Below, piece by piece: positions 10,716 through 23,212 of a DNA stretch of 64,000 nt; the stretch's first letter is position 1; every line of letters begins with the position of its first letter. Made by a program: the position numbers and the translations under genes. The notes beneath the pieces were generated by a model that ran no database searches, was not told the origin of the DNA, and saw only the letters and a list, made by a program, of their open reading frames with translations. Source of the DNA: Ananas comosus (Eukaryota > Streptophyta > Magnoliopsida > Poales > Bromeliaceae); NCBI RefSeq assembly GCF_001540865.1, contig NC_033621.1, positions 17,737,664 to 17,801,663 on the forward strand. The letters run 5' to 3'.

Positions 10716-12172
10716 TGATTCTATTCTTGCCATCACACCATTTCTAGGGATTCCGGAACCCACTTTCACAACTTAAGGGTTTACTCTTTTACCCTATGTC
10801 GACGACCTTTCTAGGTCTATACTATTCACTTTATAGTGGTCCTATTGCCACTATAATTCATAACTTAGTTTACTTTTACTGAGGGTTTCTTTACATCATA
10901 ACCTAGGTTCATTTACACTGGGTTTCATGTTCCTTCACCTAGATTTCGACTCTAGGTTTACTAATTCGATCTATGTTCAATGACACTAGGTTCATTTCAT
11001 GTCCAACCTATGTTTAATAACACTAGGTTCATGCCACTCGATCTATACAACGTCCAACCTAGGTTTAATAACTTAGGTTTCATGCCACTCGATCTATTCA
11101 TTATCCTAGTTATCCACGCCTAGGATTATAATTTGCACATTTTCATTTACTTGGTTACCGTCCAGATTTCTACTCAATTCGAGTTGTCGATTTATACCCA
11201 ATTCTTAGAGATTTAACATGAGGTTCATAGTTTACATATTCTCACTTATTTTGTTACCATCGAGGTTTCTAAGCAACTAAAATTATCGACATTCATATAG
11301 CTTGAACTATAGTACATTCACTTTCATATATGTTTAGACATAGGCATTAAACTTCCACTTTTATGTGGCAACATTTATGTAGGCCTTAGCTTCTATGTTC
11401 ACAATTCATATTCAGCTTACGTGCCCTTGGCATTTACAGGTTCAACATTCATATATCATGTATTTGAACATATGAATTTAGCATAACTATGCCTCTAGCT
11501 TTCACGTTCATATATCGACAATTATATGTATCTAGCATGATCTACAACATATTCATATGCCCCTAGCATATTTACCATAACCATAATGCATTCATATGTC
11601 ATTAATCATATATGCCTACGCATATGCAATTAGCATTAATGTTCATATGTCGACAATCATATTCATATATGCGTCAAATGAAACCATATTTTACTTTGGC
11701 ATGGAAGTGACCTAATCACTTCGGTAAAGCACAACCCACCTTTATTTGATACCGGAATGAGAGAAATCCGCTTCTCGCACTTTTCCAAGAATCGCGACCC
11801 GCGCTCCCGACAATTGTCGCCGAAAATGTCTTTTTTTGGCGATATCTTCGCGTAGGCTCGACGGATTGCCAAACCGACTTCGCCAACGCGTTTGTTTTAC
11901 CTTCAATTAGGTTTGTACGCGGTCAATTTCACGTTAGGACTTCTATCCTGCAAAAGTATATTATCGAGGTCAGTTTTTATAGAAACCTGTTTCTATGAAA
12001 TTTCACAATTGACATTGAGTAATTCAACTCTTTACTAGCCCAAGAACCTTAAACAATTAGTTTAGAGGTCTCACATCAATCCCTAATAAAGGATTACAAA
12101 AATCTGCCCAAATAATTCGATTCCATCTTTCTCTCTATCTTATTTTCTTTCATTCATTTTTCTTCTTATTCT

Positions 12173-12240
12173 TTCTTGCTTTCTTTCTTTCTTTCTTTCT
12201 TGCTTTCTTTCTTTCTTTCCTTTCTTTCTTTCTTGCTTTC
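12173..12240. repeat. (CTTT)n tract
   Basis: Tetranucleotide CTTT repeat with a few interruptions, leading straight into the CTG/CAG region. Confidence 0.95.
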
Positions 12241-12245
12241 TCTGC

Positions 12246-12455
12246 AGGGCAGCAGCAGCTGCTGCTGCTGCTGCTCAGCAGCTCCTGCTGAGCTGCTGCT
12301 GCTCCTGCTGAAGCTGCTGCTGAGCTGTTGTTGCTGTTATTACTGCTGCTGCTGCTGAGCTGAAGCTGCTGCTGCTGCTCCTGCTACTGCTGCTGCTGAC
12401 AGCAGCTGCTGCTGCTGCTGAGCTACTATTGCTGCTGCTGCTACAACAAGTAGCA
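12246..12455. repeat. Imperfect CTG/CAG trinucleotide region
   Basis: About 210 bp made mostly of GCAGCAGCAGCTGCTGCTG and CTGCTGCTGAGCTG blocks. Both CAG and CTG runs occur, so each strand could fold on itself. An open frame over it (12176-12358) encodes only Leu/Cys runs and is not a gene. Confidence 0.95.
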
Positions 12456-13433
12456 GCAGGGAGAGAGATGAGAGGGAGAGAGATGACAGGGAGAGGTTAA
12501 ACTCTTACCTCTTATCTTCTTCTTTTTCTTCTTCTTCTTCTTTTTTTTTTTCTTCTCTTTTCTCTTCTTTTCTCCTTCTCTCTCTCTACGTATGAAGAAT
12601 GAGCTGAAGAGGGGATAAGGATGGCCCTGGCAGGGAACTTAGTGGAAATCCACTAAGCACGCGTTAATTACCATAATGCCCCTCGACTAATCCGTTTAGC
12701 AACTTGGATCAGATACCTTTCGCAGGCCCTTCCAAATGTCTGATTGAGCTCAAATTCGACATGCATGCTCGGTTTTACTTAACAAGTCCACTAAAATTTT
12801 AACATTTCAGTTTCGACCCCGTTTGGTCACTGCGAACTATCCCGAACTGTAATCTTTATCAAATAGCTTTCGGACTCTATTTCTCTCTCTACGGGTGTCA
12901 GAATAATGTGAAACTTTAAATCTAGCCTCATAAAACCATTTCTGACATCTCCGCCAATTTTCATAATTTTCTGACACTGTGCATTTTCTGCTAATTTCTC
13001 AGTCCCGTTCTTTACAGAAAATTCTAAATCTTCCGTTTTCGCTCCGATTTCAACACGAGCCATTCCAGACTTATACTTTACACCCTTAAATCCAATCAAA
13101 TGGTATCTCACACCATTTTATGTTATTTTGCTCACTTTAATTCTTTTAATTAAAGTTAGCATCGGAAATCCGAAATTCTCTCTACATTTCGTTTCGCACC
13201 CAATTTGCGCCGAAACACTTATTTATCTCCAGAATTCATTCACACGCATCACAAATCACTCGGGGAGGATGTCCAACTAGCTCAATCCTCACTTTGATCC
13301 TCTAGATCAAAGTTGACATTGCAACTCCAAGTTTCAATATATTACAATGTGGGCTATGTATGAGGGGTGTATGAGATATTTTCTCTTATTCTCACCCTCT
13401 CACACTCTTCTCTCTCTTTTTCTCTCTCTAGAA

Positions 13434-13530
13434 GACAAGAAGGAGAAGAAAAAGACAAGGAAAAGAAAGAGAAGAAAAAGGAAAAGAAGAAGAAGAAGAA
13501 GGTGGAGAAGAAGAAGAAGAGTGAAGAAAC
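13434..13530. repeat. AAG/GAA-rich leader tract of the Tekay LTR
   Basis: Purine tract of AGAAG repeats after a CTCTCTCT stretch, present in the same place in the 3' LTR (21150-21240). Basic reading frames over it are low-complexity artefacts. Confidence 0.85.
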
Positions 13531-15526
13531 TCTCTCTCCCTCATCTCTAGCTTGTAGGAAGGAAAGCTTTAAGGTAAGCTTTAATCCCTTTTATGGTGAA
13601 ACCCTAAAATGAGAACCAAGTGACCTAAAGATGGTTTTAATTGAGCCTAACAAGTGTTTCAAGCTTTCTTTTGCTTGTGGATGAGATCAAAACCATGGAT
13701 TGGTGTGGGAGGTGAAGCTTAGAGGAAAGCTTCAACCCCTCTCATGGTAGAATCCAAAGTAGGGTTTGGATTAAGCTAAGGATGGTTTTATAGAGTCTCT
13801 AGAGTAGATTGAAGCTTCTTTTGCTTCCTAATGAGATCAAACCCTAAGTTTTGATCTGGGTGAAGCTAGGGCATCCGAATTTGGGGCTTTTGCTTGTGAG
13901 GGTTCCAAAGTAAAATTGACCCTTTAGAAACCTAATTGGGAAAATTTTCGACTTGTTGGTGCGCTCGGATTAACGTTACGAAAAGCCAATGTAAGGATAT
14001 GAGCAAAATGACCTAATAGGGCTTCTTTTTGCCGCAAGTGACGAACTAGGAGCCTAAAAATTTCAAGAAAATCATCGTAGCATCCGAGTACGCCTACGAG
14101 GTGGGCGGTGCTATCCAAACTTGTTGGAATTCCTTCTATGCCTAATGTGTCATTCAATTGAGCATATATTTATATTGTTGCATGCATTATAGGGTAGATG
14201 TGATGTTATATATGTAAATGTTGCATGATGTGAGTACACGTGCTATTTGAAATGTTTGAGAACCTATTTAACCCTATATGTATGAATGAGATATAATGTG
14301 AGTACCGAATGAGAGGAAAGAACAAAATGATATAATAAAATATAGATCGAGTGGCATTCGATAATGTAAAGTAAAGTGACACTAGAGTTAGTGTGTGTGG
14401 CATCAAAGAGAAATATGACGCAAAGAACAATGATAATGATTAGAGACAAGTAAAGAAAATGAAAGTGGCATAAAGAACGAGTAAATTTAAAGAACAATGA
14501 TTGCTAGAGTCAGCAAAATAAAGTGATGAAAAGAACACTAGAGTTAGTGTAAAGACAATGATTGAACTGTATATCCTTAGAGTTAAGGATCGATCATACT
14601 TGCTATGAGTTCCGTGCTCGAGGGCGGTCACTCCCCCTCGAGCGATGCGCTCCGGAGTTTTGCATCATGGGTTGGAGTAAACCCGAGGACGGTCTTAGAG
14701 GGAGGCAGCTAAGGGCCCGCGATGATGGACTTAATGTGGGCAAGTTAATGTGGCGAAATCCCCGGGTTAGCCGTGAGATTAAAGAACAAGAACAAAGATT
14801 AAAGAATAAAGAGTAAAGAATAAAGAACTTGCATACCTGCATGATTTACGTTGAGCATATTTCTTACTTTATTGTTCAGGCATATTAGCATCATGATTAT
14901 AGTTTGGTTACTATTCTGCTTATCCTTTCTATTATGCCTGAGTTAGTCCTAATGGGAAAGTCGGTAAGATTGGGGCCGAACCCATTGGGAACTTTATTAT
15001 AGTTCTCACCCTACTATTTCCACAGAGCCGAGACCGAGCGAGCAGGCGAGCGACCGCGGTAAAGGTATCGCACACTAGACAGTGGCCACCCGAGTTGGGC
15101 TTTACATTTTGTTAGTAGTATACCCTTTTATCATCTTTTGTATTTGATGATTTAAGATGTTGATGTATCAAGCAAAAAAAGAAAAGATTGTAAAGTTTAT
15201 TTTGAGGCATTGGGATGTAAAAAGAAATGATGCAAGTGATGTAATGAAATGTAAAGAATCCTGAATATGAAGGTTAAATGCAATGTATGTGATCAAAAGA
15301 GAATCATAGTACTTGTGTAGATGTTTAGTTCCCTTTCGTTCACTCATGGCTATTGCTTACCCTCGTATAAACCGTTTGTGTATGTTTCCGCTAGTGCTTT
15401 TCTCTACTTGAAAATGTACATGTGATGAGCCTTGGGCGGACAGGGAAAACTCTGTCCGTTCGGCGTCTGTTCGACGTGCTCGGGCCGACCCAAATTGGTA
15501 TCGGTCCCGGGGCGTGACAGATATTG

Positions 15527-15539
15527 TGATATCAGAGCC
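15527..15539 (+). promoter_or_regulatory. Primer-binding site of Tekay-1
   Basis: TGATATCAGAGCC lies eight bases after the 5' LTR end and differs by one base from TGGTATCAGAGCC, the usual complement of the plant initiator tRNA-Met 3' end. Confidence 0.8.
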
Positions 15540-15845
15540 AAGAGTGAAAGAATGGGAATGGACCTAGAGACCCTTAGGATTGGAAGACCTTAAGGATCTA
15601 GGAAACATGAGTGACGTGGAATCAAAGTTAGCGAAGGCATGTGATTGGGTTAAGTTGGGACGTCTCTAATGTGATTAGAGGCTAAGTTTAATTTTCGTTC
15701 GTCCTTTACTTCTAGTGTTGTGTCTGGTGGCCGACGACATGATGCTTGGGGCGAGAATGAATGCATAAGTTGCTTTCGCAGGATTGGGTATTGATGAGTA
15801 ATGTTGGTTATGTAGCTAACGTGAGTTGCTTCTTTTCAGAAAGCA

Positions 15846-17130
15846 ATGGCACCTCGTGGACGACCACAGACAAGGTCGATGCCTGAGGAGCCGAGTGCGG
15901 AGCCCGAGCGATCCGGAGCGAGTAGCGACGGAGAGCTTAGGGACCAAGTGGCTGCGCTTATTGGAGTAGTGCGGCAGCAAGCAGAGTCTGTGCGTAGCCA
16001 AGGGAAGTAGATCCAAAGGCTCCAAGAGGCTATTGAGAGATAACAGGCGGCGGCGACGCAGGCAGGTGCCGGACCTACTGTGCCCCCTATCACAGTTGAG
16101 GGTTTTGCGGCGGAGCCGATTGCGGCTGTTCCAGTTATGGTAATACTGGCCGGATCGGGAACCTCAAATCCCGATAGTGCGGCGGTAGAGGCGAAGCGGG
16201 AGCGCACATTGACGGCTCTCATCCAGTTTAAGAAGTTCAACCCACCTGTCTTTGAAGGTAGTTTGGTAGAGCCAGCGGTTGTGGAGTCGTAGGTCGACTC
16301 GATGGAAACGCTCTTCGAGGACCTAAATACCTCGGAGAAGGACAAGGTGTACGTCGCCACCCATTGTCTTGAGAAGGCAACGATGGTGTGGTGGAAACGA
16401 GTTAAGCGGGATCGACCTACCGATCTTCCGCTTATGCTGTGGGAGGAGTTCAAGAGAGCAGTCTTTGCGAACTACTTTCCCGACACGGTGAAGAGGAGGT
16501 TGCAAGAAAAGTTCCGCAAGTTGAGACAGGGCGATCGATCGGTGGGGGAGTACGAACAGGAGTTCTCCCACATCATCGACTGCGTTCCCGATGTTGTTAG
16601 AGATGATCGGGATCAGGCTGATTGGTTCTTACGGGGACTCCAGTCGAGAAATTACGAGAAGGTGCAGATTTTGAAGCTGTCGACCTTTGCGGAGGTCTTT
16701 GATAGAGCATTGTGGGCGGAGCACGGTAGCGCCCATGTACGTGAAGAACGGGAGGCTATGGCCGAGAGCAAGGACAAAGGCAAGAAGCGAGCGGTGGGTG
16801 GTGCCGGGGGCCTGCCGAATGCTAAGAAACCCCCTCGGTATCCCCGACAGCAATCGAAGAATTGGAGACCTCCTCGATGTGTTATTTGCGGCGGAGAGCA
16901 CCGAGTGTCGACTTGCCCGCAGCGCGATGGCAAGTGTTTCAAGTGCGGCCAACCGGGACATCTTATCCGAGAGTGCCCGAGCTGGATGTCGTCTGCGCCG
17001 ACGGCGGCATCAGCACCGTCTACCCCGAGACAGCTTGCGGGGTTGCCACCAGCAATGTCGGCTGGGCGCGCGTCATCACGAGCGTCTAGCGGCCGGGTTT
17101 TCGCCGCTCGGTTGGAGGAGCAGCAACCTG
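15846..17130 (+). pseudogene. Gag of Tekay-1 (broken)
   Basis: The ATG at 15846 opens a frame that shares phase with the rest of gag-pol. Structural protein that would form the retrotransposon particle. In order there are a charged N-terminus, a retrotransposon gag domain (around residues 110-250, with [18 protein letters not shown]) and a CCHC knuckle [14 protein letters not shown] at 16934-16975. A second, degenerate cysteine cluster (CVICGG) lies just before. In-frame stops at 16008 (TAG), 16041 (TAA) and 16290 (TAG) break it; the last sits where related copies would have Trp. Confidence 0.85.
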
Positions 17131-20100
17131 TAGCACCCGACGACGTCGTGGCAGGTATAATTGTGATTAAAGGCACTAGAGTTAGAGCAGTATTTGATAC
17201 AGGCGCATCTCATTCATTCATTAGCGCATCATTTGCTCAAACTCATGGCATAGAGATGGAATATAGCGAGGACTACTGGTGGGTGAACGCCCCAGAACAT
17301 TTATTCAGTGTCCACAATGAGTGTTTGACATGTCCAGTGCAAATAGGCGATTGGATTATGCCGATAGATCTGCTAGTGCTAGATCAGATGTGGGAATTCG
17401 ATGTTATCTGGGGGACCAACTGGCTCTCCAGGTACTATGCGGTTATAGATTGTGAAAGCAAGGTGGTCACTTTTCGTGAGCCTAATCAAGAAGAATTGGT
17501 GTACCAAGCGTGCAAAAGTAGGCGCTTCACGGCGACCATATTGTTTGTAAGGGCAAAGAGGATGATCAAAGGAGGGTGTAAAGCCTATTTGGCAACCATG
17601 GTGGATGCTCGAAAGGAGTACCCAGAGTTGGGGGATATTCGAGTAGTGTGCGAGTACCCGGATGTGTTTCTGGCGGAGTTACCGGGATTGCCACCTGACC
17701 GGGAGGTCGAGTTCGTTATTGACTTGATTCCCGGGGTGGAACCAGTTTCGAAGGCTCTGTATAGAATGGCACCGGTGGAGCTAAAGGAGTTGAAAGGCCA
17801 ATTACAAGACTTGCTCGATAAAGGCTTCATGAGGCCGAGCGTGTCACCGTGGGGAGCTCCGGTGCTATTTGTGAAGAAAAAGGATGGCACACTTCGACTC
17901 TGCATAGATTATCACGAGTTGAACAAAGTAACGATAAAGAACAAGTACCCATTGCCAAGGATTGACGATTTATTCGATCAGTTGCAAGGGTCCAAGGTGT
18001 ATTAAAAAATTGATCTCCAGTCGGGGTATCATCAACTAAAGATTAGGCCGAAGGATGTGCACAAAACGGCGTACCGTACGCGGTATGGCCATTATGAGTT
18101 CACGGTAATGCCGTTTGGGCTTACTAACGCCCCGGCAGTATTTATGGACTTGATGAACCGAGTCTTCAGGCCGTTGTTCGACCGGTGCGTCGTGGTGTTT
18201 ATAGACGACGTATTGGTTTACTCGAAAAGTGAAGAGGAGCACGAAGAGCATCTGAGAGCTGTGTTGCAAATACTCAGACAGGAGAAGCTCTATGCAAGGT
18301 TAAAGAAGTGTGACTTTTGGCTGAAGGAGGTCACATTCTTGGGTCATGTGGTATCGGGCGACGGAGTGTCGGTAGACCCGAAGAAAGTAGAGGCAATAAA
18401 GGATTGGCCTCGCCCGACGAATGTAGCGGAGGTCCGCAGTTTCTTGGACTTGCGGGCTACTACCGGCGGTTCGTGGAGGGGTTCGCCAAAATAACCACTC
18501 CACTAACACGCCTCACGCATAAAGGAGTAAAGTATGTCTGGAGCAATGATTGTGATCGGAGCTTCGAGGAGTTAAAGAGCAGATTGACGTCGACCCCGGC
18601 ACTTGCTTTGCCGACCCCGGGGGAGACTTTTGTGGTGTACAGTGATGCCTCTTTTGTGGGTCTCGGGTGTGTACTAATGCAAAATAGGCGGGTCATTGCA
18701 TATGCATCGCGCTAATTAAAGAACTATGAGAAGAACAACCCGATTCACGACCTCGAGTTAGCCGCGGTGATCTTCGCGCTAAAGCTTTGGAGGCATTACT
18801 TGTATGGTGAGCATTGCGAGGTCTACACAGATCATAAAAGTCTAAAGTACTTGTTCACCCAGAAGGAATTGAACATGCAGCAACGGCGGTGGTTGGAGTT
18901 GTTGAAGGACTACGATGTCACTATACTATACCACCCCGGAAAAGCCAATATCGTGGCCGATGCTCTAAGTAGAAAATCGGCGGAGAACTTATCGATGGCA
19001 AATACGCCTCAACCGCTATTGCAAACGGAGATGCAAAGGCTTGGGTTGGAAGTGGTAGCGCCGGGAGTGCCGGCTACACTTGCCATATTAGTTGTGCAAC
19101 CGACCCTATTGAAAAGGATCAAGGAACTACAAGCTTCGGATCCTTATCTTCAAAAGATACGAGGAGAGTTGAGAATGGTAGTGCCGAGGATTTTGGCATT
19201 GGAGCCGATGGCGCACTTCGATTTCGAAATCGATGGTATGTGCCTAAAGATGATGAGTTACGAAGGACGATCATGCAAAAAGTGCACCAATCCCCTTATA
19301 GCATACATCCGGGCGGCACTAAAATGTACAAGGACTTGAAAGAGCATTATTGGTGGCCGGGTATGAAAAGAGATATTGGGGAGTTCGTGGCGCAATGTCT
19401 AACGTGCCAACAGGTAAAAGCAAAGCACCGATTTCCGACGGGAAAGCTACAAAGTCTATCAATACCCGTTTGGAAATGGAAAGATATAGCGATGGACTTT
19501 ATTACCGGTTTGCCTCGATCACAAGGCGTACACAATGCGATATGGGTGATAGTGGATCGATTTACAAAGTCGGTACACTTTTTGCCGATACATACTACGT
19601 GGTCGGGAGACAAGCTAGCTCAAGTTTATCTCGATGAGGTTGTGAGACTGCATGGGATTCCGGTATCAATTGTGTCGGATTAAGACCCCAGGTTCACATC
19701 CCACTTTTGGAAGAGCTTGCAAGACGCGCTAGGCACACGGCTCGACTTTAGCACAGCGTTTCATCCTCAGAGTGATGGACAGTCGGAGCGGACGATACAG
19801 ACCCTTGAGGATTTACTTCTAGCGTGTGTACTAGATTACAAGGGAGGATGGCATGATTTCTTTCCCGATGGCGGAGTTCGCATATAATAACAGTTATCAA
19901 GAGAGTATAGCGATGGCGCCATTTGAGGCACTATATGGTCAAAAGTGTCGTTCTCCTATTCATTGGAGCGACGTGGGCGAGAGAACGGCTCTTGGCCCGA
20001 ATGTGGCACGGGAAGCGAAAGAAAAGGTTCGTCTTGCCCGTCAACGGTTAGCGACGACGCAATCTCGGCAAAAGAGCTATGCCGACAAGCGAAGGAAAGA

Positions 20101-20541
20101 CTTAGAGTTCGCGGTTGGAGACCGCGTATTTTTTAGAGTGTCACCGATACGTGGAGTAAAGTGATTTGGGGTCCGCGGGAAGCTAAGCCCCCGTTATGTT
20201 GAGCCATTTGAGATACTAGAGCGTGTGGGTGCGGTAGCATACAAGCTCGCACTACCACCGAGACTCGTGGGAGTTTACAACGTGTTTCATGTGTCAAATC
20301 TCCGAAAGTATATTCGCAACTTGACACATGTGTTAGAGTATGGGCCCGTGGAGTTACGTGAGGATATGTCTTATGAAGAGTACCCGGTGTGCATCCTCGA
20401 TCGAGAAGAAAGGAAGTTGCGGAGTCGTAAAATTTCATATGTGAAGGTCCAATGGAGCAACCATGTGGTTTGAGAAGCCACTTGAGAGCTCGAGGAGACC
20501 ATGCGGAGAGAGTATCCACATCTATTTGAGTCGACGAGTTA
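17131..20541 (+). pseudogene. Pol of Tekay-1: protease, RT, RNase H, integrase, chromodomain-like tail (broken)
   Basis: Domain order PR-RT-RH-INT is that of Ty3/gypsy. Protease has FDTGASHSF (about 17193-17220). RT shows [13 protein letters not shown] and the catalytic FIDDVLVYS (about 18197-18224). RNase H has [10 protein letters not shown]. Integrase has a zinc-finger region (HPGGTKMY...CLTCQQVK, about 19300-19420) and IVDRFTKSVHF. The C-terminus (about 20430-20540, SYVKVQWSNH...TWELE) resembles a chromodomain, hence the Tekay/Del assignment. Damage: TAA at 18003, frameshift near 18440-18470, TAA at 18714, frameshift near 19215-19240, TAA at 19681, TGA near 20161 and near 20470. Confidence 0.88.
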
Positions 20542-20570
20542 AAGTATACGTAATTTCGCAGACGAAATTA

Positions 20571-20587
20571 TTTTAAGGGGTGGAGAA
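20571..20587 (+). promoter_or_regulatory. Polypurine tract of Tekay-1
   Basis: AAGGGGTGGAGAA directly precedes the TG of the 3' LTR, the expected position for the plus-strand primer. Confidence 0.8.
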
Positions 20588-23212
20588 TGTAATATACTGA
20601 AAATTCAGAAAATAAATATCGAACTTTAGTGGAATTGACCAAAGTGCGAGGATAGTACACTTCGGAAAGTCCGAAGGTGTTAAAATGACCAAAAGTGCAT
20701 TGTGGGAGGTTTTCGAGAGCTAAAGAATCAAAAATCTGCAAATTGCAGTTTTTGGGCTCTCGGGGACCGGTCTTGGTGGAAGAGACCGGTCCCCGAACGC
20801 GTGAGAAATGAGAAAGGCTGAAAATCGGCTAAGTCCCAGAAAATTAGCTCTCGGGAAACGGTCCCTGCGTGGAGAGACCGGTCCTCGAGAGACCGGTCTC
20901 CCTGGGAGAGACCGGTTGCCTCGTGCGAAAGCCCCCGCTGTGCTGCGAGAGAGCTCTCTGGGACCGGTCCCAAGTCGGGGAGACCGGTCCCCGAACCCGA
21001 AAACTGCCCAGTTCTGGCAGTGTAATAAAATAAAAGTTGGGGGATTTAAATGCAAAAATGCATTATGTGGGCTATGTATGAGGGGTGTATGAGATATTTT
21101 CTCTCATTCTCACCCTCTCACACTCTCTCTCTCTCTTTCTCTCTCTAGAAGACAAGAAGGAGAAGAATAAGACAAGGAAAAGAAAGAGAAGAAAAAGAAG
21201 AAGAAGAAGAAGGTGGAGAAGAAGAAGAAGGAGTGAAGAAACTCCCTCTCCCTCATCTCTAGCTTGTAGGAAGGAAAGCTTTGAGGTAAGCTTTAATCCC
21301 TTTTATGGTGAAACCCTAAAATGAGAACCAAGTGACCTAGAGATGGTTTTAATTGAGCCTAATAAGTGTTTCAAGCTTTCTTTTGCTTGTGGATGAGATC
21401 AAAACCATGGATTGGTGTGGGAAGTGAAGCTTAGAGGAAAGCTTCAACCCCTCTCATGGTAGAATCCAAACTAGGGTTTGGATTGAGCTAAGGATGGTTT
21501 TTATGGAGTCTCTAGAGTAGATTGAAGCTTCTTTTGCTTCCTAATGAGATCAAACCCTAGGTTTTGATGTGGGTGAAGCTAGGGCACCCGAATTTGGGGC
21601 TTTTGCTTGTGAGGGTTCCAAAGTGAAATTGACCATTTAGAAATCTAATTGGGGTATTTCCGACGCGTTGGTGCGCTCGGATTAACGTTACGAAAAGCCA
21701 ATGTAAGGATATGAGCAAAATGGCCTAATAGGGCTTCGTTTGCCGCAGGTGACGAACTAGGAGCCTAAAAATTCCAAGAAAATCATCGTAGCATCCTAGT
21801 ACGCCTACAAGGTGGGTGGTGCTATCCAAACTTGTTGGAATTCCTTCTATGCCTAATGTGTCATTCAATTGAGCATATATTTATATTGTTGCATGCATTA
21901 TAGGGTAGATGTGATGTTATATATGTGAATGTTGCATGATGTGAGTACACGTGCTATTTGAAATGTTTTAGAACCTATTTAACCCTATATGTATGCATGA
22001 GATATAATGTGAGCACCCAATGAGAGGAAAGAACAAAATGACACAATAAAACATAGATCGAGTGGCATTTGATAATGTAAAGTAAAGTGACACTAGAGTT
22101 AGTGTGTGTGGCATCAAAGAGAAATATGACGCAAAGAACAATGATAATGATTAGAGACAAGTAAAGAAAATAAAAGTGACATAACGAACGAGTAAAGTTA
22201 AAGAACAATGATTGCTAGAGTTAGCAAAATAAAGTGATGAAAAGAACACTAGAGTTAGTGTAAAGACAATGATTGAACTGTATATCCTTAGAGTTAAGGA
22301 TCGATCATACTTGCTATGAGTTCCGTGCTCGAGGGCGGTCGCTCGCCCTCGAGCGATGCGCTCCGGAGTTTTGCATTACGGGTTGGAGTAAACCCGAGGA
22401 CGGTCTTAGAGGGAGGCAGCTGAGGGCCCGCGATGATGGACTTAATGTGGGCAAGTTAATATAGCGAAACCCCCGAGTTAGCCGTGAGATTAAAGAACAA
22501 GAACAAAGATTAAAGAATAAAGAGTAAAGAACAAAGAACTTGCATACCTGCATGATTTACGTTGAGCATATTTCTTGCTTTATTGTCCAGGCATATTAGC
22601 ATCATGATTATAGTTTGGTTACTATTCTGCTTATCCTTTCTATTATGCCTGAATTAGTCCTAGTGGAAAAGTCGGTGAGATTGGGGCTGAACCTACTGTG
22701 AACTTTGTTGTAGTTCTCACCCCACTATTTCCACAAAGCCGTGACCGAGCGATCCAGCGAGCGACCGCGGTAAAGGTATCGCACCCGAGACAGTGGCCAC
22801 CCGAGTTGGGCATTACATTTTGTTAGTAGTATACCCTTTTATCATCTTTTGTATTTGATGATTTAAGATGTTGATGTATTAAGCAAAGAAAGAAAAGATT
22901 GTAAAGTTTATTTTGAGGTATTGTGATGTAAAAAGAAATGATGCAAGTGATGCAATGAAATGTAAAGAATCCTGAATATGAAAGTTAAATGCAATGTATG
23001 TGATCAAAAGAGAATCATAATACTTGTGTAGATGTTTAGTTCCCTTTCTTTCACTCATGGCTATTTCTTACCCTCGTGTAAGCCGTTTGTGTATGTTTCC
23101 GCTAGTGCTTTTCTTTACTTGAAAATATACACGTGATGAGCCTTGGGCGGACAGGGAAAACTCTTTCCGTTCGGCGTCTGTTCGACGTGCTCGGGCCAGC
23201 CCAAATTGGTAT

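Larger units (their letters stand above)
9573..13346 (-). mobile_element. Solo LTR nested in the Tekay-1 5' LTR
   Basis: A 3774-bp insertion with target duplication ATGTG at 9568-9572 and 13347-13351. On the plus strand it begins TGTCACGCCCCG and ends ATATTACA, the exact inverse of Tekay-type LTR termini. It has no gag-pol, so it is a solo LTR or an element collapsed by recombination. Its features, in plus-strand order, are a terminal hairpin (9629-9656), the conserved GAACTAT stem-loop (10001-10020), a tandem array (10471-10715), CTTT and CTG tracts (12173-12455) and a GAGA-rich leader. Confidence 0.85.
9090..15519 (+). repeat. 5' LTR of Tekay-1, split by a nested LTR
   Basis: LTR pieces are 9090-9572 and 13352-15519. 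The same sequence runs uninterrupted in the 3' LTR at 20588-23212. The first piece has ACCGGTCC-type palindromes (about 9262-9500) then an AT-rich TATA-like stretch near 9548-9562. The second has a CT-rich leader (13395-13430), a GAAGAAG tract, repeats containing CACTAGAGTTAGTGT, and the terminal GGACAG...CTGTCC hairpin at 15438-15457. Confidence 0.88.

Noticed and set aside
12176..12358. Leu/Ser/Cys-rich open frame
   Set aside because: Pure translation of CTTT and CTG repeats.
13347..13612. Two overlapping Lys/Arg-rich frames
   Set aside because: Translation of the AAG-rich leader tract of the LTR, repeated at 21085-21324.
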